In this document: positions 12,901-25,500 of the stretch, piece by piece
Layout of the letters: each line of letters opens with the position of its first letter
How positions within the stretch are numbered: position 1 is the stretch's first letter
Assembly (NCBI RefSeq): GCF_019320115.1
Contig: NC_089581.1
Coordinates: 70,638,448 to 70,702,447 of the forward strand
Direction: 5' to 3'
Length of the DNA stretch: 64,000 nucleotides
DNA from: Miscanthus floridulus
Lineage: Eukaryota; Streptophyta; Magnoliopsida; Poales; Poaceae
Notes under the pieces: generated by a model
What the model saw: only the letters and a program-made list of their open reading frames with translations
Databases searched by the model: none
Told to the model about the DNA's origin: nothing
Translations under genes and position numbers: made by a program

Positions 12901-13104
12901 GTTCAATACTCTCACACCAAGTACATAGATATCCACGATTACTTTCTTAGAGATCATGTTGCTAATAATGATATATCATTAGAAGGTGTAAGGACCGAGG
13001 ATCAATTGGTGGATATCTTCACTAAACCGCTAGATAAGGCTACATTTTGTCGGCTGAGGAATGAGCTCAATGTGCTTGATTTTAGCAACTTCACTAGAAA
13101 ATGA
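9904..13104 (+). pseudogene. Copia pol (protease, integrase, RT, RNase H), two stops
   Basis: The protease active site WVIDSGCTQHM is coded at about 9904-9936. The integrase zinc region (WHRRLAHVG...CSACQAG) is at about 10300-10430 and the catalytic residues lie in HMDLFG, RSDNGKEF and ERKNW (about 10495-10810). Reverse transcriptase has the YVDDIIFG active site near 12147-12170, and RNase H has STAEAEYIA near 12750-12780. Order is Copia-type (integrase before RT). In-frame stops at 11338 (TGA) and 11674 (TAA) split it into three same-frame pieces. The start is set at the protease because the frame differs from gag; how the two were joined is not visible. Confidence 0.92.
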
Positions 13105-14558
13105 GCTTGTGTTGTCCCTTGCATTGCATTGTAATATACAACATGTTTAATTTTTGGTAATGCATTTAGGGCTTGTCTAACATGTTAACATAACTGCCGA
13201 AACATGTATGAAGAAGCTTAACCTTGGATCAAACTTGAAAAGCAACTAGAATTACTTTCAAGTATTACATTGCATATGCATGTATGTTGTTTTGTCGTTT
13301 CTCTTCAATTACCCTTTTATTGCCTAATTTCTTAAAAAGAATTATAGCCTAAGGCAAAATACTTGAAAATTTTGAAGGGTTTGAGAGGGGTCACTCACAT
13401 CAGTCCTAATTGGTGTTTATTTGGGTCTTATTGAAGTTGGGACTTGATTAGGAATAGGCAGCATGAAGGAACTTTGAAGATTTGCTAAAAAAGAGTGACC
13501 AGACGCTACATCGGACTCTGAAGTCCAGCGTCTAGTTAGTTCACAGGAGGTGAACCGTTGCTACGAAGGAGTGATCGGATGCTAAAATAGTTCTTTCCCT
13601 ATGTCCGGTCAGATGACGTCCCTGCATCTGGTCAAGCGAAGAAGAAGATCTAAGGATCAACTAGACTCTAGCTACGTCCGATCATGACTCGAGAGGTTTT
13701 GGACCTCTCTAGAGTCGATCGGACACTGGGTGGCAGCATTCGGTTGTTGCCACCGGAGCATCTGGTCAGTAGAAATCATGCGGGTTCCAAACTCTTATTC
13801 CTTTCCTTACCCATCATGTTGGGGGCCACCATAAAATCGAGCCACGCTTTGACCTAATCCAATCACCCACGCTGACTTCACCGTGCCCTAACCGCCAATT
13901 TCCCATGCCCAATTCGCCGCTGCGCCTCCACTGCCTCGCGCCGGTGTCCTAGCCACCACCTGCAGTGCCACCATGTCACGCTGCATTGTGACTCCCCATG
14001 CCCACACGCTGCCTCCAGTCCCACACACCGCCCGTGCCTTCTCCGTGCCATCTACCGCATCGCCTCCCGCACCACGTGCCCACGCCGCTTGCCAGAGCCA
14101 TGAGCCCGTGCTCGAGCACCGCCGTGCCACAACTTAGCCACACGCCCGCACTGCATCCTCACCGAAGTCCCTGCTGCCATCACCAGTGCCTACATCTTGA
14201 TCCTTTCAATTGCCCTCATTACGTCGATCGGCCACCACATTGTAATCCTAACCCTAGGCGATTCCCGACGATTCGTTCCTCTACTCTTCAGTTCACCAGT
14301 TCATCAGGTAGCAAGCCATCACCTCTAATTTCACATCTATTGCTTGCTTCTTAGGGTTTCGTATCTCTAGATATATATTGAAATTATTCATATATCTGAT
14401 CTATTCTATCATGCAGCGAGTCGGTGTTTCTGAGGTTACTTTGGCACTTGACAGTTAACTCGGGGCCAAGCTCACGAGTATGGATCGAGGCCAAGCCTTG
14501 AAAGTGACAGTTGGCAGTTGATTCTTGTTAGGGGTTGTTGTTCTTTCCAGCTCTAGCA
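13105..14558 (+). other. Copia region between pol and third ORF
   Basis: Non-coding in this copy. 13490-13775 holds degenerate copies of the same GACCGGACGCTGG-like motif as the LTR. 13870-14220 is C-rich. 14390-14415 ends in a pyrimidine-rich ATGCAG that could be a splice acceptor shortly before the third ORF, consistent with a spliced subgenomic mRNA (inference). Confidence 0.5.
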
Positions 14559-15729
14559 ATGGCACATGTGAAGAATACCAGAGGTGGTATAGGTGATAAG
14601 GATCTGAGGCCTCCACCTCACTTGCCTGCTGAGGTGAAAGGCAAGGGGACAAAGAAGACTACATCCAAGAAGCGGAAGTTTGCAAATGCTGATACAGCGA
14701 GAGCAGCCACAGTTGTAGCCACACGTAGAGCGTGTAGGGAGAGGAGGAGCTCGGAGTGGTGTTGTCATTATAGATCAGCTTTCACCAGCGCAGAGGGCAG
14801 CTATTGAGCAGGTTGAGCATCATCATGGTAGTCCAGCTGGGACTTTCATGCTTGAGGGATGGCATGTTGCTATAGAGGAGAGTCAGCCTTAGGGGGAGCC
14901 ACAGTAGCAGGCTTAGTCAGCAAAGCAGACAGAGCAGACTCAGTAGGCAGAGCAGACAGAGAAGATAGAGCAGGCACCTCAGCCATAGTTATGCCGCTCT
15001 GGTCATACTCATACCTAGGTGACACCGAGGCTAGAGACACAGAGGAGGGGTTCTCGTCCACCTCCTAGACCATAGGGTCTACCTCCAGTGACTCACCTGG
15101 ATTTGAGGGCCACCACGGCCAAGCAGGTGCAGCAGCTCTGGTTCATATAGTTCAAGGACTAGTTCCCGCCAAGGAGGGATGAGCATGCTTTAGAGGATTT
15201 TTATACACCACTATAGGAGGATTTCTATAATGCTTATTTGAACAGTGGTGTGGATTTTAGATCTCAGAGAGTATGCTCTATTGCAGCCATTGTAGCAGCA
15301 GCTAGAGAGCAGATCCACCCTCACCTATCTTATCTACCAGGGTTGACTGATTTACTTAGATGGACTGGTAGATATGTTCCATCATGGGTCCATGAGTTCT
15401 ATGCTACACTTTGGATTGACCCAGGCCACAGGTTTATTCACTTTGCATTCAAAGGCTGCGACTATAGGCTAATGAGCTTCAGGGTTAGAGAGATCCTCAG
15501 GTTACAGGAGTCACCCATTTGCATTCACAAGGTTTGCTATGGACACATAGAGCCTCCTAGACACCCTCATGGCGGTCTTGTGCCTCCCATAGATCTCATC
15601 CGACCTTGCTTCACAGAGCCATTCGGCGAGGGGTCGAGCAGGACACCCAAAGATCTTACTCCTACAGCTAGACTGCTTGATGCTATCATGAGGAGGACCC
15701 TGCTACCGAGGATGGGATATCACGAGGGA
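14559..15729 (+). pseudogene. Copia third ORF, 5' part (plant 'transposon protein' domain)
   Basis: Begins MAHVKNTRGG, a basic N-terminus with KKTTSKKRK, then frameshifts and several TAG codons. From 15238 a 160-residue frame resembles the domain often annotated in grasses as 'putative plant transposon protein' (Transposase_32-like), for example RVREILRLQESPICIHKVCYG and RRTLLPRMGY. It stops at 15729 because the Gypsy element is inserted here; the frame resumes exactly at 31666. Function is unknown; position suggests the env-like/extra ORF slot of SIRE elements. Confidence 0.7.
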
Positions 15730-18725
15730 TGTAACACCCTAGGTGTTAGCCTTGCATAACTTGACTTGCATAGCATGAGCATGATCATCAAGCATTCATA
15801 TATAAGCATTTACAATTGAAACATTTGATTGAAACATATGCAACATTTCTTAGTATTTCATGTTTCCATGTGTATATGCATATGATCATGAGTGTAAACT
15901 TGTAATTGATTGATATGAGTCACAAAAACATGTTAGCAACACTTAGGTTAGCAAATGGAACATTGTTCATGAATGTTACCTTTCATGCTCAAGCACTTAA
16001 GTAATGTTACATGTGTTGACCTGGATAGCCCTATGTGTGACTAATACATGAAATGATTGTGTGACCTTGCAATTAGCTTAAACATGTTTAGAGTATCAAT
16101 ATGAACAACTTTGATATTCATGGTTAGGGGTAAATAGGTCACTAAGCCCTAGTTTGAATGTATACCATCATTTGAATGTAACATGTTTGACCAAGATTGA
16201 ACTATGTGCTAGAGACCTTGCATGGAGGTGGTCACTAAAGCAAAGTTGTAGTGTTTGTTAAGAGGAACAACTTTTATTTTTGGGTTATTGACTGGTTTAG
16301 CTCCTAACATGCTTGAATTAGGCTCACAAAAATCACTAATGCCCTGATTTCTACACTTAGAAAATTTTTCTAAGTCAGGATGCTTGGACAGTCTGACGAG
16401 CCAACTTTGGGGATGATTTAACTCGGTTTCGGTTGAGAGTTGGAGCATAATCCTTTAACAACAATTGGAGATGGTACTTGGGTCTACCATTTTTGTTTTT
16501 GAGCCATTCACTGAATCACTTTGTATCGGGAGAAAATTCAACTAGAAAACACGTTGTCAGGCTCGAATTGCATCACTGACGAACTGAATCGCTCGTTCTC
16601 GATGGCCGACCGGCTTCAGAGCCGAGCCACCGCATGGTGGCTAGCAACGGCCGCGCGTCGCCATTGCCCTGATCTTCCAGGCCCGAGCCAGCCTTAACAC
16701 TCCCTGCGCCCGCCCGCACTGCCCTACGCTCGCCATTTTCATTTTCTCGGCCTCCTTCTTCGCCGCAGCAGCAGCCGTAGCACCGAGCGCTCGCCGCCGT
16801 CGCCATTGCCGACGCTAGCTCACCTCGCTGCTCCTCCATCACCACAGCCACCCCATCGTGCTCGCACAGCCCCACCGCACCTGCCTTGCTAGCCTAAAGC
16901 GCACGGTAAGCTTCTGTGCCATGCGCGGTCCTCACCGGTGTCCGCCACCGAGCTCCGTCGACGTGGCCACACCACCTCCGACCGCCACTCGCCGCATTAG
17001 TCGATGAAATAGATTCGCTGTAGCTTGTATTTACTTGGCCGAACCCTATTTTGAGCCTTCACGGCCGGCTCCGGCGTATTGCCGTCGTCCCGCCTCACCG
17101 CGCCATCACAGCCGTCCACCATGGCCACCGACGTCGTCGTTAGCGCCGGCGAGAGGCCCAACTAAGTAGCTCAATCGGTGCGCTAGGTCACGAGGGTCAC
17201 AGTAGTAGTGGTGCCGTCGCCGGTGAAGCTCGCCGTTGACGAGCCGTGGCCACACGGTATCAAGCAGCGCTGCTGCCCTATTCTGAGTCACTGACGCGTG
17301 GGGTCCACTGTTAGGCGGGTCCCACTGGTCAGCGACAGTAGAGAGTAGGATAGCTCATTTAATTCCAGATTTCATGCTCTTTTGTAAATTTTATATCTGG
17401 AGTTTGGGAGATCCAAAATTTGTAGTTTAAATTTGGTTAAGATCTTGGTGAAGTGTAGTATTTAGGAAAAATATGATATTAGCATTTTAAATAAAGTTTT
17501 TGGAAGATTTAAATTGAAACTTGAAATGTGTTTTTGAATGTATGCAAACTTGTTTATTTTATATCTAGAGTCCCTGTGCTCCAAAAATTATGAAAATTTT
17601 GTGGTAAGATATTATTGACATGTATGAGCTCTGGTAAAAATTTGAGGATCAATGCATGTATAGATTCTTAGTTATAGATTTTCCTTTTATAATTAGGTAA
17701 TCCTTGTATGAATTTTTATAAATTATTTATGAATCAAATATTCATGAAATTAGTTGGAGGTTGTCGTTGTACCATATGGATGCTAAGAAAAATATAAAAT
17801 CTGTTGCTTGACACTTTTCACTAGGATTTTCTATTTTTGCTATTTTCAGCCTTTCTGCTTTGTCATTTTTGTATAGACTGTTCTACTTGGTAAAATGGCA
17901 TGAACCTTTTACAGTAGTCATTTGGTAGCATTAGTAAGGCAGTGTAAATTTTTGAGAATTTATGATGCACATTTAGTATATGTTTATTATTTAACCTAAG
18001 TATCTAAATAAAATAATAAAGGCATTTAAATAAATAGTTTGGGCTTTACCATGATGTTTTTTTGAGTGTATTTGGTATGCTTGCACTGTTGGTAGACTTT
18101 GTGTTGTAAAAATTTGAATGCTTCCATGAAGTAAAAGTATTGTTGCTTTATAATTCAAGTTGGGAGGATTTAGGACAGATTCTGTAGTTTGGTGTGTTGC
18201 ATAATGAAAATGATGTATATTGTAAAAATGGTTAATAAGAAAGTTGTAGATAACTTCTTCATACATCTTGTGTTAAAATTTCAGGACCATAGGACAAAGG
18301 GTTTAGGAGTTATGGCTGTTCAAAGTTAGTATTTCTGAATTGCTTGCTCTCTAGAAATTTCTGGACGGCACTAGATGGCTTGTCTATTTTGGTTAAGATA
18401 AATTGTGAATTAGCTTTTGGTGATTAAATAAGAGTTGTAGAAATTTTATAAGCTTTCTAGAAAGCCCAAGAGCACCACATTTGGACAAGTAGAACTTCAG
18501 TTATGAATAAAATAAGTAGCTGCTGTTTTGTAGTGTGGTACATGAACTGCTGAAGTGTTTGATTGAGTAACTAAGAAGAGATATGCACATACTTAGTAAA
18601 ACATGATACACTTTTTATTACTTCAGCACCATGATATTAAGAATACTTACAAGAATGCATTCATCACTGATCATGCAACTATACTTATCAACATATACGT
18701 ATTCGCAATACCTTATGTTATATTC

Positions 18726-18932
18726 ATGCATCTAGGATCGAAGGAAGAAATAACGTTGCTGGAGTTCGACGAAGTAGAGGAAGGGGACCAGCAGGAGAAT
18801 CCTCAAGCCACAGCTCCTGAAGGCGAGGAGCAGAACCCAGAAGAGCTTCCGAAGTGCCCTGATCACCGCCCCACGTCCTTTCTAAAAGGCAAGCCCCAGA
18901 GCATTCTAAGTCTCCCAGTATTTTACAAATGA
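18726..18932 (+). CDS. LTR-embedded conserved small ORF (5' LTR copy)
   Basis: 68-residue open frame, MHLGSKEEITLLEFDE followed by an acidic/Gln stretch and the block CPDHRPTSFLKGKPQSIL. The C-terminal block is the best conserved part and differs from the solo-LTR copy almost only at silent sites. An AG precedes the frame (GCATCTAG|GATCG) and a GC-type donor-like AAAAG|GCAAGC lies inside the conserved block, so it may be an exon (speculative). No known family is recognised. Confidence 0.4.
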   Translation: MHLGSKEEITLLEFDEVEEGDQQENPQATAPEGEEQNPEELPKCPDHRPTSFLKGKPQSILSLPVFYK

Positions 18933-19072
18933 TTACTTAAGTCCTTATGATTGATGCATTAGGTTATAAGAATTGAATGGAACCACTTGATGCATATAAA
19001 TTCCTTGCCTAGATATATGCACCGTAACCCTATGTAGGTCCAGGATCAAATATATGCTTAGCCATGCTTTGA

Positions 19073-19115
19073 CCGGTAGAAGTCAGGTGATTTCCTGTCA
19101 CCTGCGAGATATAGG
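19073..19115 (+). other. Conserved LTR hairpin (5' LTR copy)
   Basis: CAGGTGA-TTTCCTG-TCACCTG forms a perfect 7-bp stem with a 7-base loop, preceded by CCGGTAGAAGT and followed by CGAGATATAGG. Confidence 0.55.
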
Positions 19116-20369
19116 TGGATACCGGAGCACGGTTGGTTATATTTGCTATCGTGGAATAGAACCATGGGGTAAAAGAAAATCAAGGCGGGCGGAGTCTATG
19201 CGTAGGTTGACTCATGTGATTCTGTTTGTGCCAATTAAGGACCATACCGTTGTTGGCACTTCTGACAAGATTGAACACATGCCTATCACTTAGCTGGCCG
19301 GATAACTCGTTTCGACCGCGAAGCCAAGTAGCTCAACTCAGGCCGGGCCCCATTCTGTTGTGCGCTCCTTGCAGGGAGCCAAACTGAGCCCAAGGGCAGG
19401 GTAGTCCTGAACGTCCTGGCATTTGGTGTCCCCAACTATGCGGTGCGATACGAACCCACGAAATGTGGACCTAAGTTGTACCAAAGGTGACCTAAGGCGA
19501 CTAATGATCTGGTCTGCCTGGGTTTGTGTTAGGAATAAATTCTCAGCTGGTTGAAATCGATTCGAATAGCCGTCTCTCCCGGATAGTGTGAAACTTGGCT
19601 AGACCCAACATCGTAGAAATTGTGTTATGGAACATGATGGTTCGAATGAATATGGAATTACAATATCGGCTATGGTTACTATTGTATGCTTTTAAAATGA
19701 TATACCACGTGTTTGGCACAGGTTAGTTGCTAATTTAGAGATGGATAGTTATAATTAACTTCATAACAGAATCATAATTGTATAACCGAGTTAATTGCTT
19801 TTACGCAAACTGTTGTCAAGCTATCTCCACTCATACAGCCTTGCATGATCCTTGGAGTCATTTTATTTCTGGTTTATGACGGGTAAGTCTAGCTGAGTAG
19901 CTTCTCGTACTCAGGGTTTTATTTCCCCATTGTTGCAGATGGCACTGTGTATCATGGTTATTGCAAGAGTTGCTTCTATCCCGCTGTGGATGAGGAGTAA
20001 GTCGTGGGCAGGCTTCTTTATAAATCCCTCTACTTGCTTTTGTGGACTGTGATCGTATTTCGGCACTATATTAAACTATGTTGGAAACTTAACTTTCAAA
20101 CTTAATTTGCTTCCGCTTTTATCTATCAAACTCGGTTTGTAATAACTTTGTTTCATACTCTGATGATGGAAATGTATATGTGAACTTTATGTAATATGTG
20201 ACATGTATGTTGAATCATGTATGATCTTGGTTGTTGTAAATCATTTATTGAGACCCGTCGGGGTACTCGACGGACTACCGGGTTTATATGGGTTCAAGTA
20301 TAACAGTGCGACCGCTTGCGGGCTGCCATTGTACTTGTACTCTTATAAATTGGTCGGTTCTGCGACAGC

Positions 20370-20381
20370 TGGCATCAAAGC
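20370..20381 (+). other. Gypsy primer-binding site
   Basis: TGGCATCAAAGC, two bases after the LTR end: the TGGTATCAGAGC tRNA-Met site with two changes, both of them G-to-A or T-to-C transitions. Confidence 0.8.
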
Positions 20382-21136
20382 AAGATTCAACGTTAATTGT
20401 CACATGTGTATTTAAAACAAAAGTTTTTGTTTTCCAAAATCCTTTCTAGCAACTAATAGCTATATAAATAGGTATTTGAAATCTAAAGTGTGCCAATGAT
20501 CACTTTCCTTATGCCCAAAGTAAGGACTATTATGTGGCTATTTAAGTACTAACATGGGGGGTTTTACTTCGTCGTCCATACGGCGTGCTATTGTATGGAT
20601 GCCATTCACTTGAATGGTAATGTATGGATCAAATGCCTCTACGCCAAGGTAAGATGATGAGTGGCATGACCGCAAGATGTGAGCGTGCGGTTGGGGAGAG
20701 TTAGCTTTGGTACGATTGTGTATGCATGCTTGCATGTGTATGTGGTGCGTATTTAATTGTGGGTATAAACTGTTATTGGGTAGCTTTGATACGGAAGTAT
20801 ATGTATGGGTATACATATATGGAAGTATTTAGATTTACATTCTGCATATTTAATTATGGGTTTGGGCTGAAGTGAAATTCCTATGTAGGTACACTAACAA
20901 CGAAACATGTACCTCGACTAGTTACGCTATATATGAGAGAACATATGTATGCCACCGTGTCTACCGTTAGAAACAAATTTTTCCTAAGTTTGTGAGGACA
21001 TACGAAATGAGCATGCATCATGATAATTACCATTCAAATAATTACATTGTTCCTCCCCTTATAAATTTCTTACTTGGTTATGTAACTCTTATCCATTTTG
21101 GCCTTGTCTCACAAAGTGTACATGTTGATGGTACAG

Positions 21137-22198
21137 ATGGCAGCACCAGTTGGATGTGAGAATTTCCTTATGGTTTTCGGAACACCTACCCTATTGTGGA
21201 GAGTTCTACACTTTGCGGGGTACCATGAACCACCCCTTTATCATTGGATTGAAGAGTACTTGGAAGGACAGCCATGGTACGAGGTGCGGCTCACTATACT
21301 AGCCCACACACAACCGCCCTTCTGGTAGGAGTGGAAGGCAGAATCAAAAGGGAAGACTCCTTGGGAGGCTGCCCAAGTTGTGGCCTTTGAGGTTTTGAGG
21401 CAAATCTACCAACAGCATGGAGATGCACTCACTAGCAGTGCAGCGAGTATGTTTCCTTGGGTGGATCCATCCACCACAAATTGGGAGCAACGTAACCAAA
21501 ATGCATTGATCAGAGATCGGGATGAGCAAGCAAATAGCTCTAGTCCCTCCATGAGTGCAATGTTTGCGGTGATGAAGATGTTTTGTGCACGCCAGGACAC
21601 CAAGGATTCCTGGCAGGAATCATACACCACTTGCATGGACAAACTCATGAGAGCTAAAGCCACGCAGCATAAGCTCAAGAAGTGTGTGCGCAAGCAAAAG
21701 AAAGCCACAAGTAAAGCCCGATGGGAATCTGACCAAGCCTATGTAGCCTTGGGCACTCTTCATGCCCAAATGGAACAAGTGGATCAGCAGAGGGTAGCAG
21801 CTCAAGAAGCTAGAGCTAATGATCAAGCAGTGCTTGTAGGACTACGGGAGCAGTTGGAGACTGCTCGTGCAGAGGTGTCCACAGCTAGACGTCAGCGTGA
21901 TGCAGTAGAAAATCGTGTTGCTACAATAAGGATAGAGCGAGATAGGCACCGCGACATGAGTAACGCCCAGGACCATGCCAAAAGGGGCTTACGTCAGCAG
22001 CTTGCATAGGCTCAACTGCAAGTAATGAACCTTTAGCATGAAGTGCACTATTTGAACAACCAGCTGAACCTAGTCTTGGATGGGGAAGAAGATGGTCCAA
22101 ATATGGAAGAAGATGATGATGAGGAAGAGGAAGAGGTGGAGCCTGAGGAAGGAGATGATCCTATCTCTGACCTCGATAGTGATCATGATGAGGATTAG
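21137..22198 (+). pseudogene. Extra ORF upstream of gag (ORF0-like, coiled coil)
   Basis: From MAAPVGCENFLMVFGTP a single frame runs to 22198 with three TAG stops (21326, 22007 and about 22034), each where glutamine would fit (PPFW*EW, RQQLA*AQLQ, NL*HEV). The N-terminal ~125 residues form a compact domain; the middle (about 21640-22030) is a basic, Gln/Ala-rich coiled coil; the end is very acidic (EEDDDEEEEEVEPEEGDD). The non-autonomous element in this window has a homologous ORF at 40366 (shared pattern G-P-L...Y..EY.E......EV.V.I, then RQIY / CQIYE and a coiled coil). Function is unknown; such upstream ORFs are not part of the standard gag-pol set. Confidence 0.7.
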
Positions 22199-22565
22199 AT
22201 CGCTTAGTACTTAGTGGAAGTGCTTAATGTATCATCGTTGGTTATGTAATGGACCTATAGTTGCATTTGGTGTTGATGAATTGAACTATCATGTAATATT
22301 GTTATTTGCATGACTATCGCACGTTTGGTTAAACGCTAATGCAAATTTCAGTTGATTTATTAGAGATCGTGATTTGAACATTAACATGTTATGAGTCCGA
22401 TAAGTGATCAAATTGGTGGTGTTATGTTGCGAGAATGAATTGTTATGCCTCTGTTTTTATTGTAAATTTGAGATGGTCTCCAGTAATTTTAGTTTGGCAT
22501 GATTATAAATTCATCTGCAATCTTGTGGCATCAACCAATAATCGCTTATTGTTGCAACTTCACAG

Positions 22566-25500
22566 ATGACGTGCACCCGTGCAGGAGCTAGTAGCAGCCA
22601 TGATGGCAATGGTGATGACTTACCACCACCGTCGCCGCCGTCCGCTCAGGAGTTCTTTGCCCAATTCTTGGGGAGCCAAAGGACAATGGAGGAAGCTCTA
22701 CGCCTCATCACGCAGAACACTGCTCATGGCCACCCGCAGCAACAAGGGCCTAAGCCAAATCAGCACAGTACATTCAAGGAATTTCTAGATGCAAAGCCTC
22801 CTATCTTCAAGGTGGCAAAGGAACCACTATAGGCTGATGAGTGGCTCAACACCATTGAGTAGAAGTTTCGTCTGCTAAGGGTCACCGAGCATCTGAAGGC
22901 TGAGTATGCTTCTCACCAATTGCAAGGACCAGCAGGGATCTGGTGGACACATTTCTTGTCCTCTCTACCTGCTAATGCGCGAGTAACATGGGAATAGGTC
23001 AAGTTGGCTTTTTAGGGGCATCATATTCCCCTAGGCCTAATGCGCATGAAAGCGGTCGAATTTATGAGGCTCACTCAAGGGACAAAGACCCTCACAGAAT
23101 ATATGCACGCATTCAACAATTTGTCTAGGTATGCTCTAGGTTTCATGGATACCGAGGAGAAGAAGATAGAGAGCTTCAAGCGGGGTCTAGGCACCAAACT
23201 GATGAAGACCATGGCCAATTCCAAGTGCACCACTTACAATGAGTTTATTAGTGATGCTTTGACCCAAGAAAACCACAATAACATGCATGCGGCTACTAAG
23301 GGTCGCAAGAGGGCATTCGAGGCAGGTGCCTCTGGATCATCACAGTCCAGAGCTCCTATCATAGCTAGGCCATAATTCCGTCCACCTGCACCCAAGTTTA
23401 GGCCTCCACCGCCTAAAGCTCAGAACAGCAGGCCTCAGAAAGCATTCTGTAAGGCATTCACTATTGCCTTACCAAAAGGAAATGGCAGTCAGGGAAGCTC
23501 CCCCAGACTTAGGAGTAATCAGCCCTGTTTTAACTACAACCAAGTGGGGCATTGGTCCAAGGAATGCCCCCACCCAAAGAAGAATGGCAACCAGAATCAG
23601 AACAATTAGAGGCAGGCGAATACGAGGGCACGTCTAGGATATGTGCATTATACAGCTATTGAGGAAGTGCCCACTGGAGAAGTTGTCACGGCTAGTATGT
23701 TTCTTGTCAATAAGCATCCCGCTATTGTTTTATTTGATTCGAGAGCTTCTCATTCATTTATGAGTCAAGCATTTGCATCTAGACATGATTAGGAAATAAT
23801 TGAAGTAAGCAAAGGGGGTTATAATATAAGTTCAGCAGGGGCTACTATTTCTACAAATAAGATAGTAAAAATGTGCTCATCTCTATACAAGGGAGGGAGT
23901 ATACAACGGATTTGATAATATTGCCTGGGTTATCGATAAGTGTAATCTTAGGCATAAATTGGATCAAGGATCATGGTGTTCGCATTGATACTAGCACTCG
24001 TACTATTATGTTGAGAGAACCCAAGGGAGGGAATGCTTTTCTAGTACCACTCTCTAGCAACTTTGAACTCCAACATTTAGCTTGTGCTATCCGAACCACT
24101 ACCCTTTGTGATATCCCCATGGTTGGTGAGTTTCTGGATGTATTTCCAGAGGAATTACCCGGCTTACCACCTGATAGGGATGTGGAATTTAAGATTGAGT
24201 TAGTGCCAGGTACGGCACCTATCTCAAGAAGGCCATATAGAATGACACCAAATGAGTTAGCAGAACTTAAGATTTAGTTACATGATCTATTGGACAAGGG
24301 TCTTATCCAACCTAGCTCATCTCCATGGGGATGTCCAGCATTATTTGTGAAAAAGAAGGACAAGTCACTGAGAATGTGTGTAGATTATAAACCACTCAAT
24401 GCTGTGACCATCAAGAACAAATACCCATTACCCCACATCGACATCTTGTTTGATCAGTTGGTAAAGGCAAAGGTATTCTCCAAAATTGACTTGAGATCAG
24501 GCTATCATCAGATAAAGATTAGGCTAGAGGACATACCTAAAACTACTTTCTCTACTAGGTACGGCTTATATGAGTATTTGGTTATGTCGTTTGGACTAAC
24601 AAATGCTACTGCCTACTTTATGTACCTGATGAATTCGGTATTCATGCCCGAGCTTGACAAGTTCATGGTCATGTTTATCGACGATATATTGATTTATTTA
24701 GAAAATGAGTCAGATCATGAAGAGCATCTGAGGATTGTTTTATCCAGATTGAGGGAGCATAAGCTATATGCGAAATTTAGCAAGTGTGAATTTTGGTTGA
24801 GCAAAGTACCTTTCTTGGGTCATATCTTATCAAGAGATGGAATCTCTATAGACCCATCAAAAGTACAAGAGGTCATGGATTGGAAAGCCCCGACTTTGGT
24901 TCATGAAGTTCGGAGTTTTCTAGGGTTAGCATGATATTATCGTCATTTCATTCTAGATTTCTCAAAGATAGCTAAGCCCATGACCAGACTACTTTAGAAG
25001 GATGAGAAATACAAATGGACACTAGAATGTGAAGTAGCTTTTCACACCCTCAGAACTCTGTTAACTACAGCGCCTGTCTTAGCACAACCCGACATTGAGA
25101 AGCCTTTCAATGTATTTTGTGATGCATCAGGTATAGGTTTGGGGTGTGTGCTTATGCAAGGAGGAAGAGTTATTGCATATGCTTCTCGGCAGTTGAGAAA
25201 ATATGAAGTCAACTACCCCACACATGATTTAGAACTTGCAGCAGTTGTTCATGCATTAAAGATATGGAGACATTATTTGCTAGGCAATGTATGTCATATA
25301 TATACTAACTACAAAAGTCTCAAATATATCTTTACCCAACTAGAGCTGAACATGAGGCAGCAAAGTTGGCTAGAGCTGATTAAGGACTACAATTTAGAAG
25401 TGCACTACCATCCGGGAAAAGCTAATGTGGTAGCAGATGCACTCAGTCGAAAGTCTCATTGTAACACTGTGGAAGCATTGTTAGAAGATGGATTCAATTT

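Larger units (their letters stand above)
15730..20367 (+). repeat. Gypsy 5' LTR
   Basis: 4638 bp, TGTAACACCCTAGGTG ... GGTTCTGCGACA. A GC-rich block lies at about 16560-17330, an AT-rich middle follows, then the small ORF (18726-18932) and hairpin (19073-19115). Confidence 0.95.
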
